In this document: positions 12,067-23,450 of the stretch, in pieces
How positions within the stretch are numbered: position 1 is the first letter of the stretch
How the letters are laid out: each line of letters begins with the position of its first letter
Source: Brachynemurus nebulosus
Taxonomy: Eukaryota; Arthropoda; Insecta; Neuroptera; Myrmeleontidae
DNA length: 64,000 nucleotides
Reading direction: 5' to 3'
Assembly (NCBI GenBank): GCA_035578155.1
Contig: JAPWDM010000008.1
Location: forward strand, 24,824,598 to 24,888,597
The notes under the pieces: model-generated
Told to the model about the DNA's origin: nothing
The model's input: the letters and a program-made list of their open reading frames with translations, nothing else
Database searches by the model: none
Position numbers and translations under genes: made by a program

Positions 12067-12254
12067 GGGAAAAATTCGACTACCGTGATGGGGCCCCGCT
12101 GCTCACGGCGTTTTTGTACATATAATATGTTTTATCATCAAAATATCTAGATTCATCTTTTATTTACAATAATATTTTTATCCACATATGTATGTATGTG
12201 TGTGTTGTATGCTTGTATGTATATGTGTGTTTTATCAAAATAATAATAACTATG

Positions 12255-12320
12255 TACTCATCTTTTGACCTGCGTAACACATAAATGTCATCATCTTTTG
12301 ACCTGCGTAACACATAAATC
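12255..12320. repeat. Short direct duplication
   Basis: CATCTTTTGACCTGCGTAAC (continuing ACATAAAT) occurs twice, at about 12259 and 12291, 32 bp apart. It follows a TATG/TGTG-rich microsatellite at 12185-12235. Confidence 0.85.
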
Positions 12321-12765
12321 ATTTTATGTACTTGTTTACATAAAATTTCTTTAAAAATATTGTCGGCTTCCGGGGAAGTTTACTGTGAAAGTGCTCGGGT
12401 CTAATAGTGTTAATTTTGAAATTCCACATTCGATTGAAGTATTCATAAATTTTTTTGTCATTTTTAAAAATATTTTGTTTAATGTCTATTTACCCTATTT
12501 ATTATAAAATAATTTATGTCATAAGCATACAAATAGTATTAGTTAAATGTATATTAACGGTCGTTGACGTCTTAAGACGTCGAGTGAAACTTGACTAACT
12601 CTTACACAAATTCAATATTGTGTCAAAAATGTATGTATATCAATTGGGCCTTTCGTTATTATAGGTTATGATCGTCAAGGTGTTAAATTAGATGTAGTAT
12701 TGTTAAATGTATAATAAAAATAAATAAAATAAAAATATTGGAATACGTACTTTTTTAGTTAAGTA

Positions 12766-12990
12766 TTGGCGACGCAAAGATTACGCGAGCGCTCCTGGTT
12801 TTTTAAATTAGAAGCTGTATCAAGTAAAAATGTTTGTATACGTTTAATTGTCAATAGAATAATGTACTATACAAATTATGCGCGAATTACTAGATTTTAC
12901 ATCGCCCATTAATCGTATACGTATATTTTTACTTGATGCTAGTTCTAATTTTACCACTAGAGGCGCGAGTGAGAATCTTTGCGTCGCCAA
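12766..12990. mobile_element. TIR MITE 'TTGGCGACGC', copy 1 (225 bp)
   Basis: The ends TTGGCGACGCAAAGATT and AATCTTTGCGTCGCCAA are complementary (one interruption). They are followed inside by CGCGAGCGC and, at the other end, by GCGCGAGTG. TA flanks both sides, as for Tc1/mariner-type insertions. Other copies: 14994-15215 and 32993-34232 (interrupted). Confidence 0.85.
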
Positions 12991-13175
12991 TACTTTATTT
13001 TTTGTCTAAAATTTCAAATACATAATATATTTTTAAAAATGATACTTTTTGGAACACAGAATTTCAAATTGTGTGTAAACTGGAATTACAATTCTGCCTA
13101 GTTGGAACAGTAAAGTCAACTATGCGCATGCTCATTAAAACGAGAATTAATTCGAGTGTTTGTTGGAACATATCT

Positions 13176-13226
13176 TGAGACGAGTTAACTCGTCCTGCAA
13201 TATAGCGGCTCAAAATGCTGTGATCT
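13176..13226. repeat. Short dispersed repeat with a GACGAGTTAACTCGTC palindrome
   Basis: The 16-bp perfect palindrome at 13179-13194, plus flanking CTGCAATATAGCGGCTCAAA, recurs in reverse at 19381-19430 upstream of the 15-finger gene. Confidence 0.6.
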
Positions 13227-13883
13227 ATATTTATCATATTTATTCACTGGTACAAGTACCGTCATCTATGACAGATTTTCCGAAATACGGTTGTAATTCT
13301 AAATAATGTTCAATTTTACCAACATAGTATAATATGGTTTGTTTAAAAGCGTTAAAAGTGTTATTAAGGCTAAGACTAACTTCAAAAATGCATCACTGCT
13401 TGCATGAGGCAGAGGCAAAAGTTCAAAAACGCATCAGACGCATCACGACGGAAAATCAAAAGTTCATTCTTGCATTTGATGCGTCAAAACAATGCATCAA
13501 GAAATTTGGTGATGCGTGTCCAAGACACATGTCATGTGTATAATGTAGAATTATAACTACTTGCCATATTATGTAGGTATTAACACCAACAGGAATAATT
13601 TCGAAAAACATATTGTTGAAAAAGATGAATGTATTTACCTTTGATTAAAATTGTTTAAACTATTTGAATACATCTTGCACTCAAAATAGGTATATAATAT
13701 TTTTTATTCAAATAATTTCAATATTTTCAGTTTCAAGTAAGTTCAATTGAAATTCAAAGATAATATACCTATACAAGGACTGTATTGCTATATTATCTAT
13801 AGTCTATCATGCTACATTATCTGTCTTATCTATAGCCAAATCAGAGGCTAAATGATGCCAATAGCCCGTTCAAAAACATCTAA

Positions 13884-14047
13884 GGGTCCGTCCACACGAC
13901 ACAAGCTTTACCACCGACTTACTTGCGCAAACCAGTTTGTGCAAGTAAACATGTACGTATGGACGGGAAAAAACGTAGCGACTTACTTGCACAAACCTGG
14001 TTTGCGCAGGTAAGTCGGTGGTAAAGCTTGAGCGTGTGGACGGGCCC
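13884..14047. mobile_element. PIF/Harbinger-like MITE, copy 1 (164 bp)
   Basis: GGGTCCGTCCACACG at the left and CGTGTGGACGGGCCC at the right, with TAA on both sides (13881-13883 and 14048-14050). A second inverted pair lies inside: AAGCTTTACCACCGACTTAC and its complement. A 3-bp TAA (TWA) target and GGG-starting ends fit PIF/Harbinger. Other copies: 52120-55497 and 57676-57777. Confidence 0.85.
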
Positions 14048-14050
14048 TAA

Positions 14051-14749
14051 GACTAGCCGCATACACACAATTTTTAGTTGAACAACTGTTTAGTTGTATG
14101 TCAAAAGACTATGGGAACTTATGGAGGTGCGCATATTATCAACACGATAGTAGCTCGACAAAAAAATCATAAAACCATATCGATCGTTTTTTGGCTAAAA
14201 AGTCGGACAACTTAAACAACTATCGATCGACAGGTATATGTACATTACTGTGTATTGAAGTGCGTATACACTCAACTAAATAGTCGATCTGTAACCTGAA
14301 CATATAAGCTCTATGGTAAATTCTGGAGTATTTTATCTATGCTGTGATATACTATGGGATGTACGAAATATCTCCTTTTCCTTTTCTTTGTCGTACGTTC
14401 TATATGAAGCAAAGTACAGACAAGTCCTTTTCTATTAACCATTTTTGAATTCGATGATTGATAAGATCGTTAAAAAATTAAAAACACAAAACATTCAACA
14501 AGTTTTGAAAATCATAGATATAATAGACATAACAGATATAGGAACTATTATTTATGATTGGTTGAAAAAAAGAGGATTATGCACGAATAGGAATAAATAA
14601 GGGTAAAAATAATTTTAAAATCGCTGAACAACTGATTGATAGTATGCGCATCCTACAACTAAACAGTTTAGTTGGGTTGAAATCATGAGGCTCATCGATT
14701 TCGACTAAACAGTTTAGTCGAGATACTAATTGAGTGTATGCGCCAGGCC
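14051..14749. mobile_element. PIF-like MITE with TTTAGT-rich palindromic interior (699 bp)
   Basis: GACTAGCCGCATACACACAA at the left and TTGAGTGTATGCGCCAGGCC at the right are imperfect inverted ends. TAA lies at 14048-14050 (shared with the preceding element) and at 14750-14752. Inside are two 19-bp perfect palindromes, CAACTAAACAGTTTAGTTG (14656-14674) and CGACTAAACAGTTTAGTCG (14702-14720). Confidence 0.65.
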
Positions 14750-14993
14750 TAATGTGCATCAAATTTCAAGAGAGCATCAGTAGCGCATCATGTAATATTA
14801 GACGGATCAGAAAAGTCATGATGCTGCATCGATGCGGTAAAGTTTACATTTTTGAAGTTATCCTAACCTAGTGTCTTTCCTAGTTTATAAAAGTTAAACA
14901 TACCATATGGAAAAATCTTTTTGTCTCAAAATGCCGGACTTTTTACTACCAAGTGATAAGTACAGTAAATAAGGCATATATGTACTACTACTA

Positions 14994-15215
14994 TTGGCGA
15001 CGCAAAGATTACGCGAGCGCTCCCGGTTTTTTTTTTAAATTAGAAGCTGTATCAAGTAAAAATTTTTGTATACGTTTAACTGTCGATAGAAAAATGTACT
15101 ATACAATTTATGCGCGGATTACTAGATCACCCATTAATCGTATACGTATATTTTTACTTGATGCTAGTTCTAATTTTACCACCAGAGGCGCGAGTGAAAA
15201 TCTTTGCGTCGCCAA
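14994..15215. mobile_element. TIR MITE 'TTGGCGACGC', copy 2 (222 bp)
   Basis: Same ends as copy 1 and TA on both sides (14992-14993, 15216-15217). It runs parallel to copy 1 with few differences, including a longer T-run near 15030. The 95-codon open frame across it is chance. Confidence 0.87.
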
Positions 15216-15219
15216 TATA

Positions 15220-16433
15220 GCTAATCGTATAAAGAAATAGGCGAAAATACTACAGTACCGACGATCTGTTTGTTTCACTTCAGCAGTAAGTACATAGTAC
15301 CTTATGCGCATATGTAAGATTTAAATTATTAAATATGTGGATATTCATTGGATACATGCAATTTGACAGAACCGTCGCACTTGCGCACAGTAGGCTACGT
15401 CCCTCATTCTGTTTCACTCTTACCGTGACCCTGCCACCTACAAAAAAAGAAAAAGAAAAAAATCAAAGATACCAACATTAAGAAAGTGAACCCTAGGAAT
15501 TTACAAAAAATAAATTATACTAAAATATGTTGATGAAATTGAACATTATTTAGAATTATACCGTATTGTCACAGATGGCGGCACCTGTACCAGTGAACAT
15601 CAAGATTTGTATATGAACAGGTTTTCTTATCTTCATAAGGCCAATACAATATCTGAACGCCTGACCTGCCCTGCAGGCAGCTGATATTGTTTTGGTCTAT
15701 ACTGAAACGTCATTTTAGAGGTTTTTAAATTATTTTTTATTTTTTATGAGTGTTTATGGACAATTATTTTAATGATAATACATTTAAAGACTATTATACA
15801 TTCACAAATTTTACTTTTTAAGTGTATTTTAACTGAAATAGATAAGAAATTAATAATTATTTTATTCCTAACTTACACTGTATGCATGTACTTATAATGA
15901 TCAGGGACGGACTACTTGTAACAGAAATGAAACATTCATTGATTTTTATTTATATTGTACTTGTGAAATTCGCAAATTTAATAATTAAATTATTTAATTT
16001 AATAAAAATTAATAATTATAGCAAAGTTGTATTTATTTTCAGAGGTTACTGACCTTTCAATATTAAGCGCACATCCGGTATTTTAAGTTAATTTATATTT
16101 TTTAACTATATAATTTATTTAAAATATATTCGTTTATATTTATTCTTTGTTAATAAAACGTTCTTATTAGCATTTCCATTTATATAAGTACTTTTATCTT
16201 AATATTTTTTTGTATCAGAAGGCATCCGTAAGTATAATAATAATATGGAATATGTTCATTTGTATTTTTTACTATTAAAAATTTTGTTAAATATCTGAAT
16301 TTATTTTACGTAGTAATTTTTAGCACGTAATTAATGTTTGTATTTATTAAATATACATAAATAAACGACTTTTTATAAAAAAAAAAAAATTAAAATTCAC
16401 GGAAGAAAACTATACTAAATACGGTCCTGAATC
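15220..16433. other. Intergenic, no gene seen
   Basis: AT-rich sequence with short poly-A and poly-T runs. I find no supported coding region, RNA gene or clear element boundary. Confidence 0.5.
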
Positions 16434-16504
16434 GTGCAGGTCTCTTTTATCTCCCAATTAGGGAGATAAAAGAGACCTGCACGTGCAGGTCTCTTTTATC
16501 TCCC
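16434..16504. repeat. Three exact 22-bp units in alternating orientation
   Basis: The 22-mer beginning GTGCAGGTCTCTTTTATC occurs at 16434-16455 and 16483-16504, and inverted at 16461-16482. Units 1 and 2 form a hairpin with a 5-nt AATTA loop. Units 2 and 3 abut as a perfect 44-bp palindrome with no spacer. The sequence lies at the outer edge of the long inverted repeat that follows. Confidence 0.95.
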
Positions 16505-18292
16505 AAGAGGGTAGATATCAGGAGCACCTACTCTATATCAAAAAGTGTCGTAAGGCGTAAATAGTGGCGGCGCTACTGTAGCAACAGGGCAAATTTAGAG
16601 AAGTAAACAAGGAAAGAAAAACATCCGCATTGTTATGCAATTAATGTTTTTTTATTATCATTATAAAAAAATCATTATACTCTTTTGCTACTCTAGCGCT
16701 ATTCTGGCGAGTTTTTGAACTGCTACTTAGTATTTAAAACGGGACACTTTTTGAACTATTTTTCTATTGTTTTCCGGCCAAGATAGTACTCCTGGACAGC
16801 GATTCTTGAAAAGTGAAGTGAAGTGGAATGGAATGAAATGAAATAGCTGAGAACAGAACCAAAGGAAATATATTTTTATAAGTTGGTAGGTATACATTGT
16901 TATTGTGATAATGGGTACTCTATCGACGAAATGGATTACTAACAAAAGGAGGTATTATTTATGGTACACAGTTTTCATTTCCGGTTACATATTATGTGGA
17001 ATTTAAAAAATAAAATTTACAAATATTCATCATTTATCATTTTATTGCCATATTTCGTCCATTCCGTTTGCGTTTGTTGTGATTTTTGAGTAGCTAACTG
17101 TGTTTTATATTAACTGTTTTAATTTTTTACTTTTTTTCTTGTATTTTAATTATTTTTTATCTTTTATTATTTTTTTTTATTTAAATTATTTATTTTGCTT
17201 TTTAATAGTGGCTAATAGTCGAAATAAAATTTCGACTTAACCGTGTTTTGTAGTAGTAGTAGTAATAAAACTTTTACTCTGAGGATGACCGAAAGGTTGA
17301 AAACGCGTTCAGTAAAAATAAAAATAATTTTTAATTCGTGAAATAGACAAAGTAATCGAACTTTAAATATTTTTCAATATTTAAAATGGAGTTTCACAAA
17401 GTAAATCTCTCAACAGTGAATTATTCAAATTTTTATAATATTTATGACATATTTCCTTCTTTGTCTTAGTACTCAGTGGATAACGAGAAAATTTTTTTTT
17501 ATAAATTAGAAAATTTAAGAAAAAATATTTTTGTTTTTATTTTACTTTGCATAAAAGCGAAACAAAACCAAATTACCAAAACAATATAATGTACTAGTAC
17601 AATTTAATAATAGAATTTTTATTTTACAATTGATTTATTTCACATTTTTATAAACTATTTAAACTTTTCAGTAACTATATTTTATAAAAATAACGATGTG
17701 TTTTTTCATTTAGTCACTTAATAAATCTATGTTACCGATATTTTTTGTTCTTTACATTTAATATAAAAAAAGAAATGAAAAAAATGATTTATGTAAATAC
17801 TCTAAAAGTAAATAAACAAAAACAAACGCAACAAGGTTATGTCGAAATTTTATTTCTACTATTAGCTACTATTAAAAAGGAAAATATACAATTTAAATAA
17901 AAAAAAAATTAATAAAAGATAAAAAATAAATAAAATACAAGAAAAAAAGTAAAAAATTAAAAAAGTTAATATAAAACACAGCTAGCTACTCAAAAATCAC
18001 AACAAACGGAATGGACGAAAGATGGCAATAAAATGATAAATGATGAATATTTGTAAATTTTATTTTTTAAATTCCACATAATATGTAACCGGGAATGAAA
18101 ACTGTGTACCATAAATAATACCTCCTTTTATTAGTAATCCATTTCGTCGATAGAGTACCCATTATCACAATCATGTATACCTACCAACTTATAAAAATAT
18201 ATTTTCTTTGGTTCTGTTCTCAGCTATTTCATTTCATTCCATTCCACTTCACTTCACTTTTCAAGAATCGCTGTCCTGATATCTACCCTCCA
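16505..18292. repeat. Long inverted repeat (about 440-bp arms), foldback-type element
   Basis: The left arm 16794-17250 and right arm 17838-18276 are reverse complements with only scattered mismatches and small indels. Landmarks are GACAGCGATTCTTGAAAAG, TAAGTTGGTAGGTATACAT, GTACTCTATCGACGAAATGG and TTACATATTATGTGGAA. The spacer is about 590 bp. An outer block (GAGGGTAGATATCAGGA, 16507-16523) pairs with 18277-18292, so the arms continue beyond an insertion at 16524-16793. No ORF of note. Confidence 0.9.
16524..16793. mobile_element. 270-bp insertion in the left arm of the inverted repeat
   Basis: The right arm reads straight through ATATCAGGACAGCGATTC, while the left arm has 270 extra bases between ATATCAGGA and CAGCGATTC. 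GGA is repeated on both sides. The ends AGGAGCAC and GTACTCCT are roughly inverted. Type unknown. Confidence 0.7.
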
Positions 18293-18361
18293 TACTCCCA
18301 ATGTTAAGCGAATGAGGTAACCTGTACATATACCAATCTTGGTGAATATATACATAATAAT

Positions 18362-19365
18362 CAGTGTCGCCATATGTAGTATTTTCATTACTACCGTAGT
18401 AATATTTGACCGCCAAATTCAAGTTGTAGTAATGACGTAGTATTGTAGTATTTTAGTAATAATTTAGTATTTTAGTAGTATTTTTTAAAAAATATAGTAT
18501 TTTAGCGGTATTTTTTCGAATATATTTAAAACTTTACACATTTACGATTTATAATTCTGGATATTTTTTATTTTATTTGCAGAGGAGTAATTAATCTTAA
18601 AGTAGCTGCGGAAGTATTGTAAAAAATAAAAATGGCAAATAATTACCGGAATACGAAAAATTCCTTAATTTTTAAAAAATTTGGAAATAGAAAATATTTC
18701 TTAATAAGGTTAAATAAGCTCGCAATAAAAAGAAAAAGAAAAAAACAATAGTAATCATTTTTATAATTTATTTCCCTTTTCTTGAAAGTCGTTAATTGTT
18801 ACAAAATTTATCAAAAATAAAAATACAAAAAAGAATAACTTGACATATATGATTCAAAAACATGGCATTTAGAATAAATGGTTTTTTATCAAGTACCGTA
18901 TCAATAGATTTATTATAGATCTTCCTATTACACATATCATTTTTTTGTGGATACAAAATCGTTACGAGTGTTTTGTAAATTTTGTTTTGTAATTTTTAAT
19001 CGAATTTAGAGATAGCCTTATTTCTTTGAAACCGTCGAAATGATTGTTTATTGATTAAAAATACGTCGAATTTAAGTTTTATAATTAACAAAAATGTTAT
19101 TAAAAGTATTCTAAATACTATTTGAAAATCCATAAATAATCCAAAAATCTACAGATGCCGTTAAATCTTCCTTTTTTATATCATATTTTACCGCCAGAAT
19201 TTGTCAGATTCTACTTTGTTCTGTGGATTCTACCTCTAATATTCAAAGACTCCAGCGCCGCAGGGTAGTAATAAGGTAGTATTTTTTGTTATGGGAGTAG
19301 TAAATAAATAGTATTTTTCTACCGTCTTCTGTAGTAATATGTCAATTTAAAATCTGGCGACACTG
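18362..19365. mobile_element. Non-autonomous hAT-like transposon (1,004 bp)
   Basis: CAGTGTCGCCA at the left, TGGCGACACTG at the right, with an exact 8-bp duplication ATAATAAT (18354-18361, 19366-19373). Both subterminal regions are full of GTAGTA/TAGTAATAT motifs. No transposase frame. Confidence 0.88.
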
Positions 19366-19585
19366 ATAATAATATATGACATGACAGCATTTTGAGCCGC
19401 CATATTCCAGGACGAGTTAACTCGTCTTTTAATCATTTAAAAGTTAATTAAACGTTAAAATGGTTAAAATCAAAGCTACGTAATAATTGGCGTAGTAGAT
19501 AAATATAGAAGTTTTATTAAAGTAAATTAAATTAAATTAGTGTATTAAAACGATTTAAGTATGTTAAACCGTTAAGTGATAAAAA

Positions 19586-21253
19586 ATGGACAATAAAAGC
19601 CGACTGATTCTTAAACCTTGTATTGTCAAAATCGAAAAACTAGAAGTTGAAGAAAATTATCCGAATATCAGTAATATCAATAACATATTATTAACTAAAA
19701 TAAAAACAGAATCAATTGATTTGACGAGTTTACACACTGAGATTAAACTTGAAGGTGACAGTTTTACCGAAGACACGATATCGGAGATATTGGACGAAAT
19801 TGTACCGGGTGTCCCAGTCGAAAAACAACTTACGTGTTTTACTATCTTTAAGAAGCAAGATCTCCCACATATTCAAGAACGACTTCATACCGGTGAAGAA
19901 TCATTTAAATGTAATAAATGTTCAAAAAACGTACAAGATATTTATAATGAAAAATCACCGGAACCACTCCAATGCAATGTGTGCTTTAAAACATTTACCC
20001 AGTTACTTAGTTTCAAAATACATAAAAGAATTCACAAAAGTGTAAAAACATTTGAATGTAATAAATGTTCTAGAACATTTACTCGATCAAGTAATTCAAA
20101 AATACATGAAAGACTGCATACAGGTGAAAAATCTGGTGAAAAATTCCACTCAGGTGAAAAGTCATATAAATGTAGTGTATGTTCTAAAACATTTACTCAG
20201 TCAGGTAGTTTAAAAATACATGAAAGGTGCCACACAGGTGAAAAACTGTATGATTGTAACATATGTTTTAAAACATTTACTAATTCAAGTTATTTAAAAA
20301 CACATGAAAGATATCACACAGGTGAAAAACCATATAAATGTAGCATATGTTCGAAAACATTTGCTACTTCAAGTCATTTAAAAATACATGAAAGATTCCA
20401 TTCAGGTGAAAAACCATATAAATGTGACATATGTTATAAAACCTTTACTCAGTTAGGTAATTTAAAACAACATGAAAGGCTTCACACAGGTGAAAAACCA
20501 TTTAAATGTAACATATGTTCGAAACCATTTTCTCACTCAAGTAATTTAAAAACACATGAAAAATTCCATACAGGTGAAACGTCATATAAATGCGACATAT
20601 GTTTTAAAACATTTACTAGTTCAACATGTTTAAAAACCCATGAAAGATTCCACTCAAGTGAAAAACCATATAAATGTGACATATGTTATAAAACCTTTAC
20701 TCAGTTAGGTAATTTAAAACAACATGAAAGGCTTCACACAGGTGAAAAACCATTTAAATGTAACATATGTTCGAAACCATTTTCTCACTCAAGTAATTTA
20801 AAAACACATGAAAAATTCCATACAGGTGAAAGGTCATATAAATGCGACATATGTTTTAAAACATTTACTAGTTCAACATATTTAAAAACCCATGAAAGAT
20901 TCCACTCAAGTGAAAAAGCATATAAATGTAGTATATGTTCGAAAACATTCATTGGGTCAAATAATTTAAAAAGACATGAAAGAACCCACACAGATGAAAA
21001 GTCATATAAATGCGACATATGTTTTAAAACATTTTCTAGTTCAAATTATTTAAAAACTCATGAAAGATTTCACTCAAGTGAAAAACCATACAAATGTAGT
21101 ATATGTTCGAAAACATTCACTTGGCCAAGTCATTTAAAAACACATGAAATAATCCATACAGGTGAAAAACCATTTAAATGTAACATTTGTTCTAAAACAT
21201 TTACTCAATCAAGCAATTTAAAAAAACATGAAAGATTCCATTCAGTCAATTAA
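19586..21253 (+). CDS. C2H2 zinc-finger protein with 15 tandem fingers
   Basis: Intronless frame of 555 codons; the ATG lies in AAAAAATGG context. Residues 1 to about 75 are acidic and carry VKIE, IKTE and IKLE motifs plus the block [14 protein letters not shown] shared with the two other finger genes. Residues 85-125 hold a decayed finger (FTIFKKQDLPHIQERLH, lacking a zinc Cys) and a second broken one (FKCNKCSKN without the His pair). From about residue 128 follow 15 complete fingers (Y/F-K-C-x2-C-x12-H-x3-H, mostly CFKTF or CSKTF) with TGEKP or SSEKP linkers. Fingers 6-8 and 9-11 are a near-exact three-finger duplication. Between fingers 2 and 3 a stub (TGEKSGEKFHSGEKS) marks a lost finger. 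Expected to be a nuclear DNA-binding regulator; target unknown. A LINE remnant lies just downstream. Confidence 0.92.
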   Translation: MDNKSRLILKPCIVKIEKLEVEENYPNISNINNILLTKIKTESIDLTSLHTEIKLEGDSFTEDTISEILDEIVPGVPVEKQLTCFTIFKKQDLPHIQERLHTGEESFKCNKCSKNVQDIYNEKSPEPLQCNVCFKTFTQLLSFKIHKRIHKSVKTFECNKCSRTFTRSSNSKIHERLHTGEKSGEKFHSGEKSYKCSVCSKTFTQSGSLKIHERCHTGEKLYDCNICFKTFTNSSYLKTHERYHTGEKPYKCSICSKTFATSSHLKIHERFHSGEKPYKCDICYKTFTQLGNLKQHERLHTGEKPFKCNICSKPFSHSSNLKTHEKFHTGETSYKCDICFKTFTSSTCLKTHERFHSSEKPYKCDICYKTFTQLGNLKQHERLHTGEKPFKCNICSKPFSHSSNLKTHEKFHTGERSYKCDICFKTFTSSTYLKTHERFHSSEKAYKCSICSKTFIGSNNLKRHERTHTDEKSYKCDICFKTFSSSNYLKTHERFHSSEKPYKCSICSKTFTWPSHLKTHEIIHTGEKPFKCNICSKTFTQSSNLKKHERFHSVN

Positions 21254-21309
21254 TGTTTTAAAATATTTACTAAGACGAGGCACTTAAGTGAAAATGTAAC
21301 AAATGTAAC

Positions 21310-23450
21310 CACAAGGGTTGCCAGATGAATTTTTTTTCTGTTGTCAAAGGTGCATCAAATGGGAATTAGAGGCAAAGCGAATGAATACTTAGATCAAAGA
21401 TCATATCTAACGAATAGAAGTATTATTATTAATGTCAGTGGTACCAGAGGTAATGAACATCCATTAAGCAATAAGTCTGTTCCCCAAGGAAGCAACATCG
21501 ACCCAATAATGGTTTTACTATACAATGTGAATGATCTTGCTAACTATATTAATTGTGGAAACATAATAATGTATAATTATACGCAGATGATACAAATATC
21601 ATTCTAACGTCAAATACTTTACTAGATTTACAGTCAAAAGTAGTTCAATTGCTCAGTGAATTTAGTAACTAGTGTCAAAAAAACCATCTTTTGATTAATT
21701 TCTCAAAAACAAAATATATGATACTTAACGAGAATATAAATAATACAATTGAAATTACTTATAATGATACTCAAATTTATCAGGTGTTTGAAACAAAATT
21801 CTTAGGTATAACGATTGATGCATTCTTAAAATGGTTATCACATGTCGACAATGTTTGCAATAAATTAAATAAAGTATATTATTATATCAGTTCTTTGAAG
21901 GATACACTTGATGAAACTGCACTATTGGCGATATATTATGCATATGGGTACAGTGCTATCAAGTATTGTATCAACATTTGGAGGTATACAAGTAAAATTA
22001 TTAAAATATTTAGAACCCAGAAACGAATTTTGAGACTGATAGGGTAAGTGCGGGAGAGATGCCGCAGTAGCCATAGTTCGTCCGTTGATTGAAAGAGCGC
22101 TATTAATGGATTATGTGTTTAAAATAAGTTGCTTATTTAAGCTGTATATGGTAACATTTATGATTAGTCCATCAGTTTAGTAATTATCCTAGTCTATCAG
22201 TTTAGTAATTGAAAAGTAAGTTTTTTAACAAAATATTTTATCAAGCTTTTAATTTATTCGAATTTAAGAATGTATACTTCATTGTTTTAATGAAAGTGAG
22301 TTTTGTTATTTATTTAGGTATATTTTAAAAGTACTGTATAAAATTTTAGGTTGGAATTCCGCACTATGCCTTGCTATAGCAACATGCGGCATCTATCCCA
22401 ACAAAAAAGAGAGATGTCGCATTTAAAGTTGGTATAGATGCCGCATCATATTACATGTTAAAAACATAGACTTATATACCTTAATTATGCATTTTTTTTT
22501 TTTTGACTGTAAATTATACCACGTAAATACAAAAGATCCATTAATGGATCAGGAAGAGCCCTCATATTAGTGAAAATAACGAAAATAATGATGATTGCCT
22601 GTGTATTGAATGTTTTGAAAAGTACTCAGAAACAAAACAAAAAAAGTTGGCTGGTTAAGATGTATAATGTGCCAAAAATGGTTACATATGGCATGCATCA
22701 TGTATGGACATATGTGTAAAATGCAAAACTTTTAATACGAACTATGCGGCGTCTCACCTTCTTTGACGCGGCATCTCTCCCATAGGTGTGGGAGAGACGC
22801 CGCTTTGCAGGCCATACAAAAATGTTAATTATGAATCCTTTGTGACTCAAAATTTAAAATTATTTATAAATAATTTTAAAGAACAATATGTACATTTATT
22901 GTGTACCAAATTTCAAATCAATTAAATGCCTACTTTAAGAATTATCAAGTGTTTTCAAAATGTGCGGCATCTCTCCCGCATTCACCCTATATAATCTACC
23001 ATATAGGGAAACATGTAAATCGACGTTTATTAGTAAAAATATTATGACTGTTTATGGTATATACATATATGTACGAACTTATAATTAACATCAAAAACAA
23101 TATTAATGATTATAACATGATTTCCAATGTACATGATTATAACACTAGAAATAATAAAAATTTATATGTGCTTCTTATAGAACAACAAAATATTGTAAAG
23201 GACCAGTTTGTAGCGTAATTTATTATTATAATCTGAAATAAAATACATATGTAGCAAATCTCAATTATTTTAAAAAAGAATTAAAATAAATGTTGATAGC
23301 CAAGTGCCCATATGAGTTTAATTTTAATTAATATTATTTTGTAAAATGCAAATTATATTGTAACAAAATTGTATCTAATGACGCTATTATACTCAAAGGA
23401 GTCTAAATAAAGTAAGTATATTTTATTATTATTTATTATTATTTAAAAGT
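21310..23450 (+). pseudogene. Degenerate non-LTR (LINE) reverse transcriptase fragment, split by a MITE
   Basis: Frames at 21341-21607 and 21691-22047 give the middle and end of a jockey/I-type reverse transcriptase. Visible are a GIRGKANEYL-like motif, VPQGS before the catalytic region, and the catalytic YADDT-type motif shifted into another frame near 21580. NHLLINFSKTKYM and FLGITID motifs follow. After the MITE at 22042-22987, the C-terminal part continues (YRETCKSTF, then a YNTRN motif near 23140). It ends in a TTATTATTA-type tail near 23420-23445. Frameshifts and stops show it is dead. The clade is not fixed. Confidence 0.8.
22042..22987. mobile_element. 946-bp TA-target MITE with repeated GCGGCATCTCTCCC motif
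   Basis: The ends GGGTAAGTGCGGGAGAGATG and its complement at 22963-22987 (one or two mismatches) are flanked by TA (22040-22041, 22988-22989). The insertion site is inside a LINE frame, so its borders are confirmed by the LINE sequence resuming. The terminal motif recurs inside in both orientations (near 22383, 22413, 22434, 22744, 22767, 22788). The pair at 22767/22788 forms a strong hairpin. Confidence 0.85.

Larger units (their letters stand above)
13378..14859. mobile_element. Element with GCATC-rich ends, interrupted by two PIF-like MITEs
   Basis: AACTTCAAAAATGCA at the left and its near complement at the right (CATTTTTGAAGTT) are inverted ends. Both subterminal regions are crowded with GCATCA/TGATGC motifs (about a dozen in 13390-13520 and 14755-14840). 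Such motif clusters are typical of transposase binding regions. No ORF longer than 70 codons. Confidence 0.5.

Noticed and set aside
14953..15240. 95-codon frame
   Set aside because: Covers a TIR MITE with non-coding sister copies at 12766 and 32993.
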